Shown: in pieces, positions 30,868-41,530 of the stretch
How positions within the stretch are numbered: the stretch's first letter is position 1
How the letters are laid out: each line of letters begins with the position of its first letter
Source: Muscardinus avellanarius
Lineage: Eukaryota; Chordata; Mammalia; Rodentia; Gliridae
NCBI GenBank assembly: GCA_963383645.1
Contig: OY726561.1
Location: forward strand, 137,826,227 to 137,890,226
Reading direction: 5' to 3'
Length of the DNA: 64,000 nt
Notes under the pieces: generated by a model
The model's database searches: none
Seen by the model: the letters and a program-made list of their open reading frames with translations, nothing else
What the model was told of the DNA's origin: nothing
Made by a program: the position numbers and the translations under genes

Positions 30868-32233
30868 CGGCCCCAGTAGTGGCCTGGCTACTCAGTGGAC
30901 TGATCCAGACCTTGCTGGCTCAAGCAGCGGCCTTGCCTCATGGGAGGCCCCAGTTCTGGTCTCGCTGGCCCCTGCACCGGTCTAACCCCTAAGCTGGCTT
31001 TGGTCCCGACCTTGGAGGCCGCAGGAGTGAACTTGCCTCACGCCAGGCTCCGATGCTGGCCAATGGCCCCTGCACCGGTCTAACCCCTTGGCAGGATTCC
31101 AATCCTGGCCTCCTCAGAGGCCCCAGCACCGGCCTAGCCTCACGGCAGGCTCCAATGCCAGCCTCGTTGGCCCCAGCACCGGCCTAACCCCTCGGCAGGT
31201 TCCGTTCCCGGGTTAGGAGGCCCCAGCACTGGCCATGTCTCACGGCAGGCTCCGATGCTGGCCTCGCCTCACGGCAGGCTCCGATGCTGGCCTTGCTGGC
31301 CCCAGCACCGGTCTAGACCTTCGGCAGGTTGTTATCCTGGCCTCGGAAGCCCCAGTACTGGCCTTGCCTCACGGCAGGCTCCAATGCCGGCCTTGGAGGC
31401 CCCAGCACCGGCCTAACCCCTCGACAGGCTCTTATCCCAGCCTCGGATGTCCCAGTACCGGCCTTGCCTCATGGCAGGCTCCAATGCTGGCCTCACTGGC
31501 CCCAACACTGGCCTAACCCCTCGGCAGGCTCTTATCCTGACCTCAGAGGCCCCAGTACCGGCCTTGCCTCAAGGCAGGCTCCAATCCCGGCCTCGGAGGC
31601 CTCAGCACCGGCCTTGCCTCATGGCAGGCTCCAATGCCGGCCTTGGAGGCCCCAGCACCGGCCTAACCCCTCGACAGGCTCTTATCCCAGCCTCGGATGT
31701 CCCAGTACCGGCCTTGCCTCACTGCAGGCTTCAATGCCGGCCTCACTGGCCCCAGCACCGGCCTAACCCCTCGGCAGGCTCTTATCCTGACCTCAGAGGC
31801 CCCAGTACCGGCCTTGCCTCAAGGCAGGCTCCAATCCCGGCCTCGGAGGCCTCAGCACCGGCCTTGCCTCATGGCAGGCTCCAATGCCGGCCTTGCTGGC
31901 CCCAGCATCAGCCTCACCCCTCGGCAGGATCCAATCCCGGGCTCAGAGGCCCCAGTACCGGCCTTGCCTCAAGGCAGGATCCGATGCCGGCCTCGCTGGC
32001 CCCAGCACCGGCCTAACCCCTCGGCAGGCTCTTATCCTGGCCTCGGAGGCCCTAGCACAAGCCTTGCCTCACGGCAGGCTCCAATGCCGGCCTCGCTGGC
32101 CCCAGCATCGGTCTAACCCCTCTGCAGGTTCCAATCCCGGCCATGGAGGCCTCAGTAGTGGCCTTGCCTCACAGCAAGCTCCGATGTCGGCCACTGGCCC
32201 CGGCACCCGCCTAACCCCTCAGCAGGTTCTGAT
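30868..32233. repeat. GC-rich minisatellite: 50-bp unit, 100-bp dimer, 250-bp higher-order repeat
   Basis: About 27 units of ~50 bp. Two unit types largely alternate: one with ccttgcctcacggcaggctc, the other with gcctaacccctcggcaggct, giving a 100-bp dimer. A 250-bp block of five units (31393-31642) is repeated nearly perfectly at 31643-31892. Outer units on the left are the most diverged. Stop codons are rare, so frames of up to 189 codons occur; they are not genes. Confidence 0.96.
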
Positions 32234-32856
32234 CACTGTCTCTGTGGTTATTATTTCAAAGGTTCCAGGTGTAATGTATCAGATCTCTGCCTCCCCTGAG
32301 TATTGGCCACTGGCATTGCCACTGCCTCCACCGTTTCAAATCCTTCCCAGGCTCTTTTTCCACTCTGAATGTTGTCCAGTGTTCCTAAGCTTGCGTGATG
32401 GTAGCATTCGACATTTGGTGTAATTTCTCCAAAAAAATAAAGTTGGTAAGATCCGGTTTCTGCTTCTCCTGAATACAAGTCTCCACCACCATCGCGGAGA
32501 ACTCTTTCAACGCCGCATTTCTCCTTGGTCTCCGCTAAACTCTCTCCTTATATGTGATGTCTGAGATTCTTAACAATATAGAGAAATAGCAGTCCTCTTT
32601 CACGGCGAAGTTTTCCATAAGTTCCAGTGCATTTAGATAAGTTTTGTCTGCATCTCCAGTGTCCTGGCATCCATAACGGCTTTCTTACCTCCTCTCCGAT
32701 ATTTTTCTTTATCTTTTTCTGTTCTGGGCCCGGTTTCTCCAGGGGTCTGGCGTGCTACTCGCAGTTCGGCCTGGGGCCCAGAGTCCCGCGACCCGGGCCC
32801 CATCTGGCGTGCCTCGCGTGCGACCCCCGCCCAGAACCCAGATTCTTACTGGGCCC
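32234..32856 (-). other. 5' module of the composite element
   Basis: The GC-rich end (32700-32856) contains several CpG-dense words such as cccgcgacccgggcccc. Further in, on the minus strand, a gaggtaagaa word looks like a splice donor. Short frames (75 codons on minus, 32251-32478) match nothing I know. By analogy with SVA and L1 leaders this part may have carried an internal promoter; that is inference. Confidence 0.5.
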
Positions 32857-32989
32857 CCTTTTTACATTTATTTTGAAAGAGTGTCTTTCTAGGTTTCTGA
32901 GTCTTGCTAAGTTGCTGAGAGTCTCACTAAATTGTTGAGGATGTCCCAAAACCTGTAAATATCTTGCTTCTGCCTTTCTGGTACAATTG

Positions 32990-33185
32990 AGTTTATTTTT
33001 TAATTTTACAGGAACCTTTTGCCTCTGAACTACACCCTTAGCCATTTTTAAATTTTATTTTGAAACAGCATCTTGCTGAGTTTCTGAGGGTCTTGCTAAA
33101 TTGCTGAGGCTGGTCATTAACCTGCAATCCTTCTGTCTAAGTCTCCCAAGTATGAGGATTGCAGGTATGCACCACATGCCTGGAT
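32990..33185 (-). mobile_element. B1-dID SINE, older subfamily
   Basis: ID half with ccttttgcctctgaactaca, B1 half ending gtatgcaccacatgcctgg. Confidence 0.84.
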
Positions 33186-33199
33186 GTCTATGTTTTTTT

Positions 33200-33929
33200 T
33201 TTTTTTAAATTGAGCAGAAGGTGTGGTATCAAGAAGCACCCAATGAGTGGGATCAGAGGAGTGGGGAACTATGCTTCTACAGAGTCCTGGGGCACCTTGG
33301 AGAGGGCCAGTGATCTGCAGCACTTCTCTCTATATGCAATAAGAGGAGTTCACTCAATACCAGTGTGCTTGGGCTTCTCAAACTTCAAGGTGCTTTTGAT
33401 TTAGCTTGCGATCTGATTGCAGTGAAGGTTTTTGATTTAGTATGTACAGAATGAGACCTGAGATTGGTCCCTTCTAACATGTTTCTAATGATGTTGTCCT
33501 GTAAGAATAGTCGCTTCAGGGGCCACATTCAAGATACAATATCTGTGATTTTATGGGTAAGGATATAGAAGGTGTATCTTTGTGTCCATACATCACAGAA
33601 ATGTTTATCTAGTGCTTGACGTGGGTAAGCCCTTTGTCAGCCATTGGGTCATGGAGGTGAGTGTGGCTCAATCTATTTAGATAGTCAAACTGTAAGCAAG
33701 GAGAAAGACATGGAAACAAACATTTTTCAAAATCACTCTGACCCAGTTTCCCGAAACAGCTATATCTTCCATGTCCTAAAATCTGTATCTATTCTCTGGT
33801 CAAGTTCTCATTATTTACCCACACTGGAGCTGTCTCAAGATACGATGTAGGACAGGGTGAGCATTGGTATATCTCCACTAGGAAGAGACCTGAGGAGCTG
33901 AGCTCTTAGGTCATTGCAGAGTTCATTTT
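33200..33929. other. Unique sequence
   Basis: About 0.7 kb; no repeat or exon recognised. Confidence 0.5.
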
Positions 33930-34040
33930 GAGCCTCAGCTCTTTGATAACCATGAGACCTTGGTAGAGACCCTCTAAACCTCAATTTTTCCATTTGTATA
34001 GCTTGCTTATCAAAACATGAGGTCTTTTATATACCTTGAA
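33930..34040 (+). mobile_element. MIR fragment
   Basis: gataaccatgagaccttgg ... ccctctaaacctcaattttt ... ccatttgtat, in MIR order. Confidence 0.6.
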
Positions 34041-34845
34041 CTATGACAGTGGACATGAAAGGTGCTTGAAAACTTTAGGGTGATGTACACATGTAAAGAG
34101 ATTTTTAGCTTATCACATGTATATACAGTATGTTATTATCTATAATGGTGAAAAATGATGAAAATTATGTAAATCCTCAAAAATGGGCCTAGTAATGGTG
34201 GGGCCATATGACCAGTTCTAGGTAAGGACTGTGAGCCATGATGGCATATTGTCGATTCTAGACTGTGGCAGTTGAGAACCAGTGAGCCCTCCACCCCTTG
34301 CCTCCCTGGTACAGACACCCCACAGCCCACAATGGAGGAAATCGGGATCCCCGAGAAACTATTCGGAGTAGAACCATGTAGGAGACCACTCGACCCATAT
34401 CACACTTTTGGTGAGGATAAAGCGAACTATAATTGGGTTAAACTGTTGAAATCTTGGGGCCATTTATCACATAGTCTGTCCTATCATGACTATGGTTATA
34501 GGTAAATATTTCACAGTTTCAGTCCGTTTACTTATATAGGAAGTTATAAATATATAGTATTATGGTGTGTATCACTGTCATGAATGCTTTCTCACTATAT
34601 ACACTGTAGTGCAGCTTTCAACTTTCAGTCAATAATATGTTGGAGGTATGCTTTCTGTTGGTTCATAGAGACATGTTTTTCTTTTAGAAGTTACAAAAAT
34701 ATTTTATGTTAGACATGTGGTCATTTCTACATCTATTCCTACGTGGATTCTATCTCTGTCCCATTTCTTTTCTCCCTTAAATATACCGAAATAAGTATAT
34801 TTGGACATATTTATTAGCACCCATGTGGATGGCGCTTCAGAACAG
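34041..34845. other. Unique sequence
   Basis: The 77-codon + frame at 34272-34505 (ending YHDYGYR) is distinctive in composition but has no domain I recognise and no convincing splice sites. The rest is AT-rich. Confidence 0.45.
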
Positions 34846-35175
34846 GTACTGTTATGGTTTAGATATGAAATGTCCCCCTGGGAAAGCTTGCGTTACCAGC
34901 AATACAGCCAGGCCCGGAGGTGAAACATGGCTGGCGGAGGTGGGTGTGGCCTTGAGAAGCATGTCTACCCCTAGCTGCTTCCTGTCTCTCTCTACTTCCA
35001 GTCACAGTAAGTTGAAGAGCTTATCTCTGCCATGCCATGCTGCCACCAGGATGTTTCTGCCTTGGAAACAGCCAGCTATGGACTGAGCCTTTGAAACCAT
35101 GAGCCAAAATTTTCCTCCTCTTAGTTGTTCTTATAAGGTATTTGGGTCGTAGTGATGGAAAAGTAGACTAATACA
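34846..35175 (+). mobile_element. MaLR-type LTR, short form
   Basis: Opens ctgttatggtttagatatga; middle aggtgggtgtggccttgaga; ccagctatggactgagcctt; ends agtagactaatacaga. The middle part is shortened relative to 4746-5180. Confidence 0.75.
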
Positions 35176-35379
35176 GAAACTGAGAAGTAGAATTTCTTAG
35201 TTACAGGACATATCTCTTTCAAATGTAATATTAACAAATTTCTTTACATGTGAATGACATAAATTTATACTCCTGAGAGCAGATTGGGAGAGTGTTCTTT
35301 ACTACCACTTTCATTTTACTTTTTAAGAAATACCTGAAAATAATAAAAATCTGTTTATTTGTTGCTGTATATAAAACTA

Positions 35380-35800
35380 TCTGAAAACTTAGTGCTTTGT
35401 AAAATCTATCATTTTATTCTGCCCCATGAGTTTTAATGGACTCAGCTGGGAAGTTTTAGACTTGTGGTGTATGCAGGGGTTGCAGCTATTGGGGAACTCA
35501 CCAGGCTGGAGAGACCAAAATGGCCCATTTCTGTGGCTACTGTTGATGGTTAATACTGGTAGTCTCCTTCAGGTGGCTTGGCCTTCTCACAAAAGAGCAG
35601 CTGGGTTCTTGGAGAGGAAGCAAAAGCTGACAGTAAGTACCCTTGAGATCTGAGCACCAAGCTCCTAGAACACTGCTTTCCCTACTTTATATGGGTCCAG
35701 ACACTCATAGGGCCATCCCAGATTCAAGGGAAGGGCAAAATGACTCAGACGCTATTGGTGACCATCTTTGGAGACTGCTTACAGACCTATTATATTATCA
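35380..35800 (+). mobile_element. Old interspersed repeat, family not assigned
   Basis: Order of phrases (gtgctttgtaaaatctatca, agcagctgggttcttggaga, ccatcccagattcaagggaa) matches a repeat I have seen across mammals and is shared in part with 41265-41530. Splice-like signals at 35565-35631 fall inside it and are not taken as an exon. Confidence 0.45.
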
Positions 35801-36440
35801 AAGAAATAATTATATCTTTGAGATTGAACAAAACTAAAGAAATGGCCTGTATAAAACTTCCAAGAAACAAGTATTGCTTAGAGTGTTTGACCCTTGAAAA
35901 TTAAGTGAGTATGCTAAACAGATTGTAGAAATAGGAAGTTATGCCATGGATGATACCAACCCGAAGGCCAGCCGTTCTACCACTGACTACCCACGTAAAA
36001 ATGTGAACAAGCTATAACTTCTTCCCATTATAAATCTTTCTAAATATAACAGTGGAAAATAAAATGAAGAATCAGGTTCAGACTCCTCATTTCCAGCTAT
36101 CTATCATGTATTTAGAAGCTTCAAGGTTAGATATGAGGAGAAACATTGAAAATAAATGGCTCAGAAGTTGCAAGGTCTGCATCATTCAGTGTGACAGTTC
36201 ATTAATTAATCTCCTGCTGCAGAGATTGGCTAGGACGGGAGGCTGATGAAGGGGTTTTGTGGGAAGGTGGGAGAGGGCAGGGGAATGAAGACAAGTCCTC
36301 TGATTCCACGGGGATGACAGTTGAATCTGGAAGCCTTTTCCTGATAAATTTTTGGTATTTATCTATACCATTGTGATGTGAACTGGTAGGAAGAAGTAGA
36401 AACCAGAACCAGTTGGGGCTAAATGTAGAAGAGGGAGAAT
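35801..36440. other. AT-rich unique sequence
   Basis: Nothing recognised. Confidence 0.5.
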
Positions 36441-36655
36441 TTTTTCTTTTTTGGGGGGTGCTGAAATTGAAGCCAGGGGCAGTCTGTCTCTTAGCTACAA
36501 CCCTAGTCCCTTTTATTTTTCATTTTGAAATAGGATCTTGCTAAGTTCAAGTTTCTGAAGGTCTCACTAAGTTGCTGATGCTGACTTTGAATCTTCAATC
36601 CTCCTGTCTCAGCTTCCCAAGTACTTGGATTACAGGTGTGTGTGCACTACTGTAT
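36441..36655 (-). mobile_element. B1-dID SINE, older subfamily
   Basis: ID half gtgctgaaattgaagccagg; B1 half with an internal gtctcactaagttgctgatg repetition. Confidence 0.85.
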
Positions 36656-37084
36656 CCATCAGAGGGGTATGTCTGTCATCTCCACCTGATCATGGCTGCT
36701 AGAAAGGATCTTTTTCTTTTCTCTATTTTTGGGAAGATGGCTATGAAAATTTGGTCTTGGTTGTATTGTTTAAATTTTCTTCAGATAGGCCACTAAACAC
36801 TGACATTTAGAACTTCCTAGATTAGAATCGAGTTAGATATTCAATAGCTTTATCAAGGAATAACAACTTGGAAGGGAAGAAGGCGTGGAATTAGGCAGGA
36901 CATCTAGACTTTGATGCTAAGCTGAAAAAGTTTCTGCCAGCCAAATGGGGAATTGCAGGGGGTGGGAGTGTGGAGAGAGGATTGTCCACTAAAGGAGTCC
37001 TGCATCAGATGGAAATGGCTAGTTCTTGTACCATGTGCTTTTCTTAGTCATTGTCCCTAGGAGAGTAAGTGCTATGATCAAACA
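36656..37084. other. Unique sequence
   Basis: Nothing recognised. Confidence 0.5.
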
Positions 37085-37515
37085 TAGATTACCTCCTGCA
37101 GAGCTTAGAGGCGGTATTGTTAAGTTGTGAGGGTTGTAATAGCGTCAGTAGATAAACCCATTGTGATGGATTTACTGCGTGGTAACCCAGGCAGGTGGAG
37201 TGTGGCTGGAGACGGTGGGTCCCTGGGGATGGCCTTGGGAACTGTGTTTTTGTCTTTGAATCCCCTTGCTTGCTTGCTCTGCTTCCTGTCGCCATGATAT
37301 AAGAACAGAGCCTTGTTCACTCTGCTTCTGACCTCCATGATATGAGAACAGAGCCTTCCTCTCTCTGCTTCCTGCCACCATACCCTGAGATTTACAGACC
37401 CTGGCCTTACTTGGACCTAATCTGGAATCTCCAAGAAACTCTAAGCAAATAAATCTTCCTTTCTTTAAATTGTGTGATTAGTCAGTTTGGATTGTAGCAG
37501 TGAGAATGCTGCCCA
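37085..37515 (+). mobile_element. MaLR-type LTR with internal tandem repeat
   Basis: gatggatttactgcgtggta, gtgggtccctggggatggcc, ctggaatctccaagaaactc, taagcaaataaatcttcctt and a cagtgagaatgctg end. Between them an ~43-bp segment is repeated (37277-37378). Same LTR group as 63345-63765 and 4121-4522. Confidence 0.72.
37277..37378. repeat. ~43-bp tandem repeat, 2.4 copies
   Basis: Units start with ctctgcttcctg at about 37277, 37319 and 37362, each running through an atgataNaagaacagagcct phrase (the last is partial). Confidence 0.85.
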
Positions 37516-38180
37516 AGAAAGTATTTCAACTACCACTCACTTGGTTAGTCATCAGCTCAGGAATAACTGCCAGGATATTGTGCCTTTAGCTGGAAATGAA
37601 GTCACACCATGAAGGTGCTGTCAGCCAACCACATTACTTCCTGCTGGATGGTGAGTTTTTTCCAGAAGGATAAGCTGAGTAGCGCTTGCCTGTGTCTGCC
37701 ACTCAGAACTTATCTTTCTCCAGTTTTTAAAGGTTTTTTTTAAAGCTTCCTTATAAAAGCAAGACATCCTCTGCTGCTGACTCTATCCATAGAGTCTTCC
37801 TGGTTTCAAGAGATTGAGAGCAAGCTGAACCTCTGTAGGAGAAGAGAGGGATTATTGTTCCTATCAGCTTACAATGGGAAGACCAGAAGTTATGGAAACC
37901 AGAAACTTGGCCACTCCCAGCACAGCCACTGCCTCTTATCTCTGCTACTCATAGTATGAGGAGATTTGTGGGGAGTGCTAAAAGTGATCACCTCTCTGTA
38001 CTCTCCTTTCTCTGCTTCTGCCAATAGAAAGGAAGAAAAATTCTCTTAAATTCTCATTTGTTTTATCATTGGAAGGATTCTGTGTGGTCTGTTGAGATGT
38101 TGTGTCCATGTCTGGATCCATCACTGATACCAAGGAGATAAAGAAGGAAGCTGGTAATACCTGTTTTAGACCATATGATC
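37516..38180. other. Unique sequence
   Basis: Nothing recognised. Confidence 0.5.
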
Positions 38181-38181
38181 C

Positions 38182-38395
38182 ACACCGGGCTGGTGGCGCA
38201 AATCTATAGACTCAACTTCTTGGGACAATGAGGCAGGAGGATCTCAAGTTGAAGGTTGGCCTCAGTGACTTGAAGGTTGGCCTCCATGACTTAGTGAGAA
38301 TTTTTGTCTCAAAAAGAAATGAAAAGGACTGGGGATGTAGCTCAGTGATGGAGCACCCCTGGTTTAATCCCTGTACCACAATAAACATGAATGAA
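38182..38395 (+). mobile_element. B1-dID SINE, older subfamily
   Basis: B1 half with a duplicated gacttgaaggttggcctc word (38246 and 38269); ID half gactggggatgtagctcagt at 38327; ends in (AATG)n. Confidence 0.86.
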
Positions 38396-38577
38396 TGAAT
38401 AAAAAAGCAAGAAAGCAAATAAGCTACATGGTTAAAATAAAGGAGCAGTTCTCAGAAGTAGGAGTGTCTGAGAGGGCAATGCAGATAGATGCCTATCCTA
38501 CATGTTCACCCTCCAGACTCAGCTTCATTTCTTATTTATTTCCAACAACAATTGTCAGTTTCAGAATGAAAGAACAG

Positions 38578-38768
38578 GTAGGAACTGTGGTGCATGCCTG
38601 TAATCCCAGTACTTGAGGGGCTGAAACAAGAGGATCACAGGTTCCAGGCCAGTCTCAACAACTTATTGAGACCCTCAGCAACTTAATTACACCATATTTT
38701 TAAATTAAAAAAAGGGCTGAGGGTTCAGCTCAGAGGTAAAATGTCCCTAGTTCAATCCCAAGTAACCC
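38578..38768 (+). mobile_element. B1-dID SINE, older subfamily
   Basis: B1 half 38578-38698, ID half 38714-38766 (gggctgagggttcagctcag). Confidence 0.86.
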
Positions 38769-38801
38769 TCTTCTTCCATGAAAGGTGAAAATATATCATG
38801 T

Positions 38802-38807
38802 GTGTGA

Positions 38808-38852
<45 letters not shown>
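38802..38852. repeat. (TG)n microsatellite
   Basis: About 24 TG units at the tail end of the minus-strand SINE 38853-39014. Confidence 0.95.
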
Positions 38853-38854
<2 letters not shown>

Positions 38855-39014
38855 GGAAATTGAATCCAGGAGCATTTTACCTCCAGCCTATATCACCAAC
38901 CCTTTTTATTTTGAAACAGCCTAGTTGCATTGCTTAGGCTGCCCTCAAACCTTCAATCTTTCTTTCTCAGCCTCCCACGTACTTGGATTACAGGAGTATG
39001 CCACCGTGCACAGC
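38853..39014 (-). mobile_element. B1-dID SINE, shortened B1 half
   Basis: ID half ggaaattgaatccaggagca; B1 half missing part of its linker (gaaacagcctagttgcattg). Confidence 0.84.
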
Positions 39015-40059
39015 CTAAACTCTACGTCTTGATGGGAGAAGCGGCAAAAGATGTCATTACAGGGAAATATGATGAATTGTGTCCATTTTGCAAAAGATTT
39101 ACCGTAGGCTTTCCGTTAAAAAGAGAAATGCCTTATTTTTTTTTTTGGTCAAAATACATCCTTTGATTATAATATTAATATTTTCCCTATACTTGCTTCC
39201 TCCCTGTATTTATAACTAGAGTACGTTGCCCCACACCCCCTCCTTCCACATGCCACACACCTGCACGTCCTGGTGGAGAACCAGGATTTGGACGAGGGCT
39301 CTGCATGTGGAGAGAGTTCCAAGAACAGCTACTCTCCACTTGACTAACAAAGAGATGTAATGGTCGGATTTCCTGAGTGTGTGAGGAGAAGAACGGTGTA
39401 GATAAATAAATGACAAGGAAGGAACAGGAAATGAAGTTAGCTCTGCAAAATAAGGGATGAGACCAGGCGACTTAGAACACTATGGGGATGGGATATATTG
39501 AAATTCAAATTTATAGAAATCTTTATTGTTTACTCGGCTGCTTCCCTTATTAAATGAATTTGCCCCAGATCATACAAAGGGGGAGCCAGAGGCGTGGATA
39601 TAGACCGGACTAGAAGCATAATGGCAGAGCAGGTCGGAAATAGTAGGGTGAAGTGAGAGACGTGGCAAGAAGAGCATTCCCAAGTCCCTCCGCTTTGCTG
39701 AGCTTCACACTCTGCCTCTTGTATCATTTCCCCTTCCGCACAGCCTCTGCCAGCTTGTATCACTCCATCTTACAGATGGAGACGTGGCCATGCGCTGATG
39801 GGAAGCAGCTTGAACGTCAGTGATGGGAGGGCGGAAAACAGAGGGGTCAGCTGGTGGAGGGGAGACGCGAGTCCCACGATGGGGCTGGTATCTCCTTCTC
39901 CTCCCCGGCCCCACGACTCGGTGTTGTGCCTTTGACCTGATAAACATTCATGCTGGAGACACTCCCCCAGCAGCCTCCTGGCATTCTGCAGTCACACCGA
40001 GCTCTGTTACTGTGTAATTATGGAGAATGATTGAAGTGGTGAAAACTGTCCTGAGTTCA
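39015..40059. other. Unique sequence
   Basis: About 1 kb. A degenerate MIR-like word lies near 39558-39610 (tgccccagatcatacaaagg). Moderately GC-rich at 39780-39980. No exon recognised. Confidence 0.45.
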
Positions 40060-40378
40060 TTGTGCTACCGCATCCAAATACCACGGGCTGGCTCATTTAA
40101 AGGACAGAAATGGATCTTCTGGGGCCTGGGGACCACAAGATCAGGATGTGGCGTCTGATAGGGATCTTCATGCTGTATCCTAGCATGGCAGAAGGGAGGA
40201 CAAGTGCAAGCTGAGCCATTCTCACAATCTTTCCTGTGCAGGTGTTTATCCATTCCTGAAGGCAGATCCCTGTGACCTAAACTCCTCTCCAAAGGCCCCA
40301 CCTCCCAGCACTATTGAACTGGGGATTAAGCTTCCAACACATGGGTTTTGGCAGACACACTCAGAGCATATCAGGGAG
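40060..40378 (-). mobile_element. MaLR/MLT-type LTR
   Basis: On the minus strand: aacccatgtgttggaagctt, gtgctgggaggtggggcctt, a gccatgctaggatacagc block and a caggccccagaagatccatt end near the poly-A site. Antisense direction is clear. Confidence 0.68.
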
Positions 40379-40469
40379 CAGAGAGATGAAAGTGTGTCCA
40401 GGCTGAGGGCCACACGAAGATGCCAATGAAATCCAGACCTTGCAGATCCTCCTTAGCTACCAGAGTGAG

Positions 40470-40795
40470 TGTGTCGAGATTTGGCTTTAAAATGTTCCCT
40501 ACAGTTCATGTACTAAGCCATGTGGGCAGGTCTAGAGTAGATCATGGCTGGAGGCAGATCCTTGTGGGCATGGCCTTGGGGACTGTATCTGTTCCTTGCT
40601 CCTTCCCTGTTTCTCTAATTCTCACCTCTATGCCCTGAAGCCTGCCACCTGGTTCCTGTCTGGAAGCTGATGATCAAAGGTGTGACCTCTGAAACCTCTG
40701 AAATTGTGAGACCCAAATAAATCTTTTCCTTCTCTAAGTTGTGCTCATCAGGTCTTTTTTAAAATCATAGTGATAAAAAGATGACTAAAGCAGGG
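40470..40795 (+). mobile_element. MaLR-type LTR
   Basis: gcagatccttgtgggcatgg, cttggggactgtatctgttc, ctctgaaattgtgagaccca, aataaatcttttccttctct and an aaagatgactaaagcag end. Confidence 0.7.
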
Positions 40796-41264
40796 TCAGG
40801 TGTGGAGCAAGGAGGGGAGCTATTGGAGTCCAGCTTTTTCAACCCAATGGAATTGGATACTAAGACTCTCTAAAAGTTTCTAAAACTAGTACTGATTTGG
40901 TTCTCATGAAGATATAGGAGAAACCATCTGGCATGTCTCAGCTTTACCAAAGCTAGACAAAAAAAAAGTCAGTAATAACGAAAAACAAAACATTCTGAGA
41001 ATTAAATGAAATACACGGAGTTGAGATCATCTTTCAGCTTCTGTGGGTCATGAAGGAATCAGGCCCTAGGCACTAATTAGTTACTGTAACAGGGAATGAA
41101 GCAGGCATACACAGGATCTGGGTTTAATGCATATATTGCTGCAGAATTTAAAACTGAATAGTGGTAACACAATGGAAGGCTTTTTTCTTAGAATAATATA
41201 TAGGATAAAGACATGCAAGGAAAGGTTTTGCTAGCAGATGACGTAAGATAATTTCCAGAGCACT
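40796..41264. other. Unique sequence
   Basis: Nothing recognised. Confidence 0.5.
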
Positions 41265-41530
41265 TCCACTTCTTATTGTTGTATTACAAAAGACCCCAAA
41301 ACTCAGTGGCACAAAATAACTACCTTACCCTACTCACAGATTCTGTGGATCCGAAATCCAGCTGGAAAGCAGCAGAGATGGCTCCCTTATGCCTGGATCC
41401 TGACATTCAAGCATCGGGGTTTTTTAAGTGGCTGGGAGGATGGAATCATCTGGAAGCTTCTTCATTCACATATCTCAGACGACCCTGGAGGTTGTCTGAG
41501 ACCTCTGCTGGCCTCTTAGTTTGAATGCCT
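41265..41530 (+). mobile_element. Old interspersed repeat, family not assigned
   Basis: ttgttgtattacaaaagacc, ccaaaactcagtggcacaaa and ctcacagattctgtggatcc form the start of a common old mammalian repeat, the same group as 35380-35800. Confidence 0.5.

Larger units (their letters stand above)
30437..32873 (-). mobile_element. SVA-like composite non-autonomous retroelement
   Basis: A 2.4-kb minus-strand insertion bounded by an ~17-bp duplication of cctttttacatttattt (30437-30453 and 32857-32873). In sense order: GC-rich 5' end starting GGGCCCAGTAAGAATC (32856 leftwards to about 32690); 450 bp of unique sequence; minisatellite 32233-30868; 200 bp of unique sequence; a ~170-bp L1-type 3' end with a purine-rich block (30664-30490), shared with 3891-4120 and 6699-6890; and an A-rich tail (30489-30454). 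No L1 ORF1 or ORF2 is present. Target duplication, A tail and an L1-type 3' end point to mobilisation by L1. The layout parallels SVA elements of apes, but the parts are unrelated in sequence. An L1 with all coding sequence deleted is the main alternative. Confidence 0.75.
30381..32990 (-). mobile_element. Older B1-dID SINE, split by a 2.4-kb retroelement
   Basis: ID half at 30381-30450 (gtggtactgcgaattgaatc ... cccagtcctttttacattta); B1 half resumes at 32857-32990 (ctttttacatttattttgaa). The two halves rejoin perfectly when the insertion and one target duplication are removed, which proves the limits of the inserted element. Confidence 0.85.

Noticed and set aside
30868..32233. CRISPR-like array
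   Set aside because: Units are contiguous and degenerate without unique spacers, and the genome is mammalian.
31235..32423. Five long overlapping + frames (up to 189 codons) rich in P, A, G, S, L
   Set aside because: They are the three frames of the 50-bp minisatellite. The unit length is not a multiple of three and the same peptide appears in every frame.
35565..35631. Exon-like segment with cttcag acceptor and gtaagt donor
   Set aside because: It lies inside an old interspersed repeat whose consensus contains the same words.
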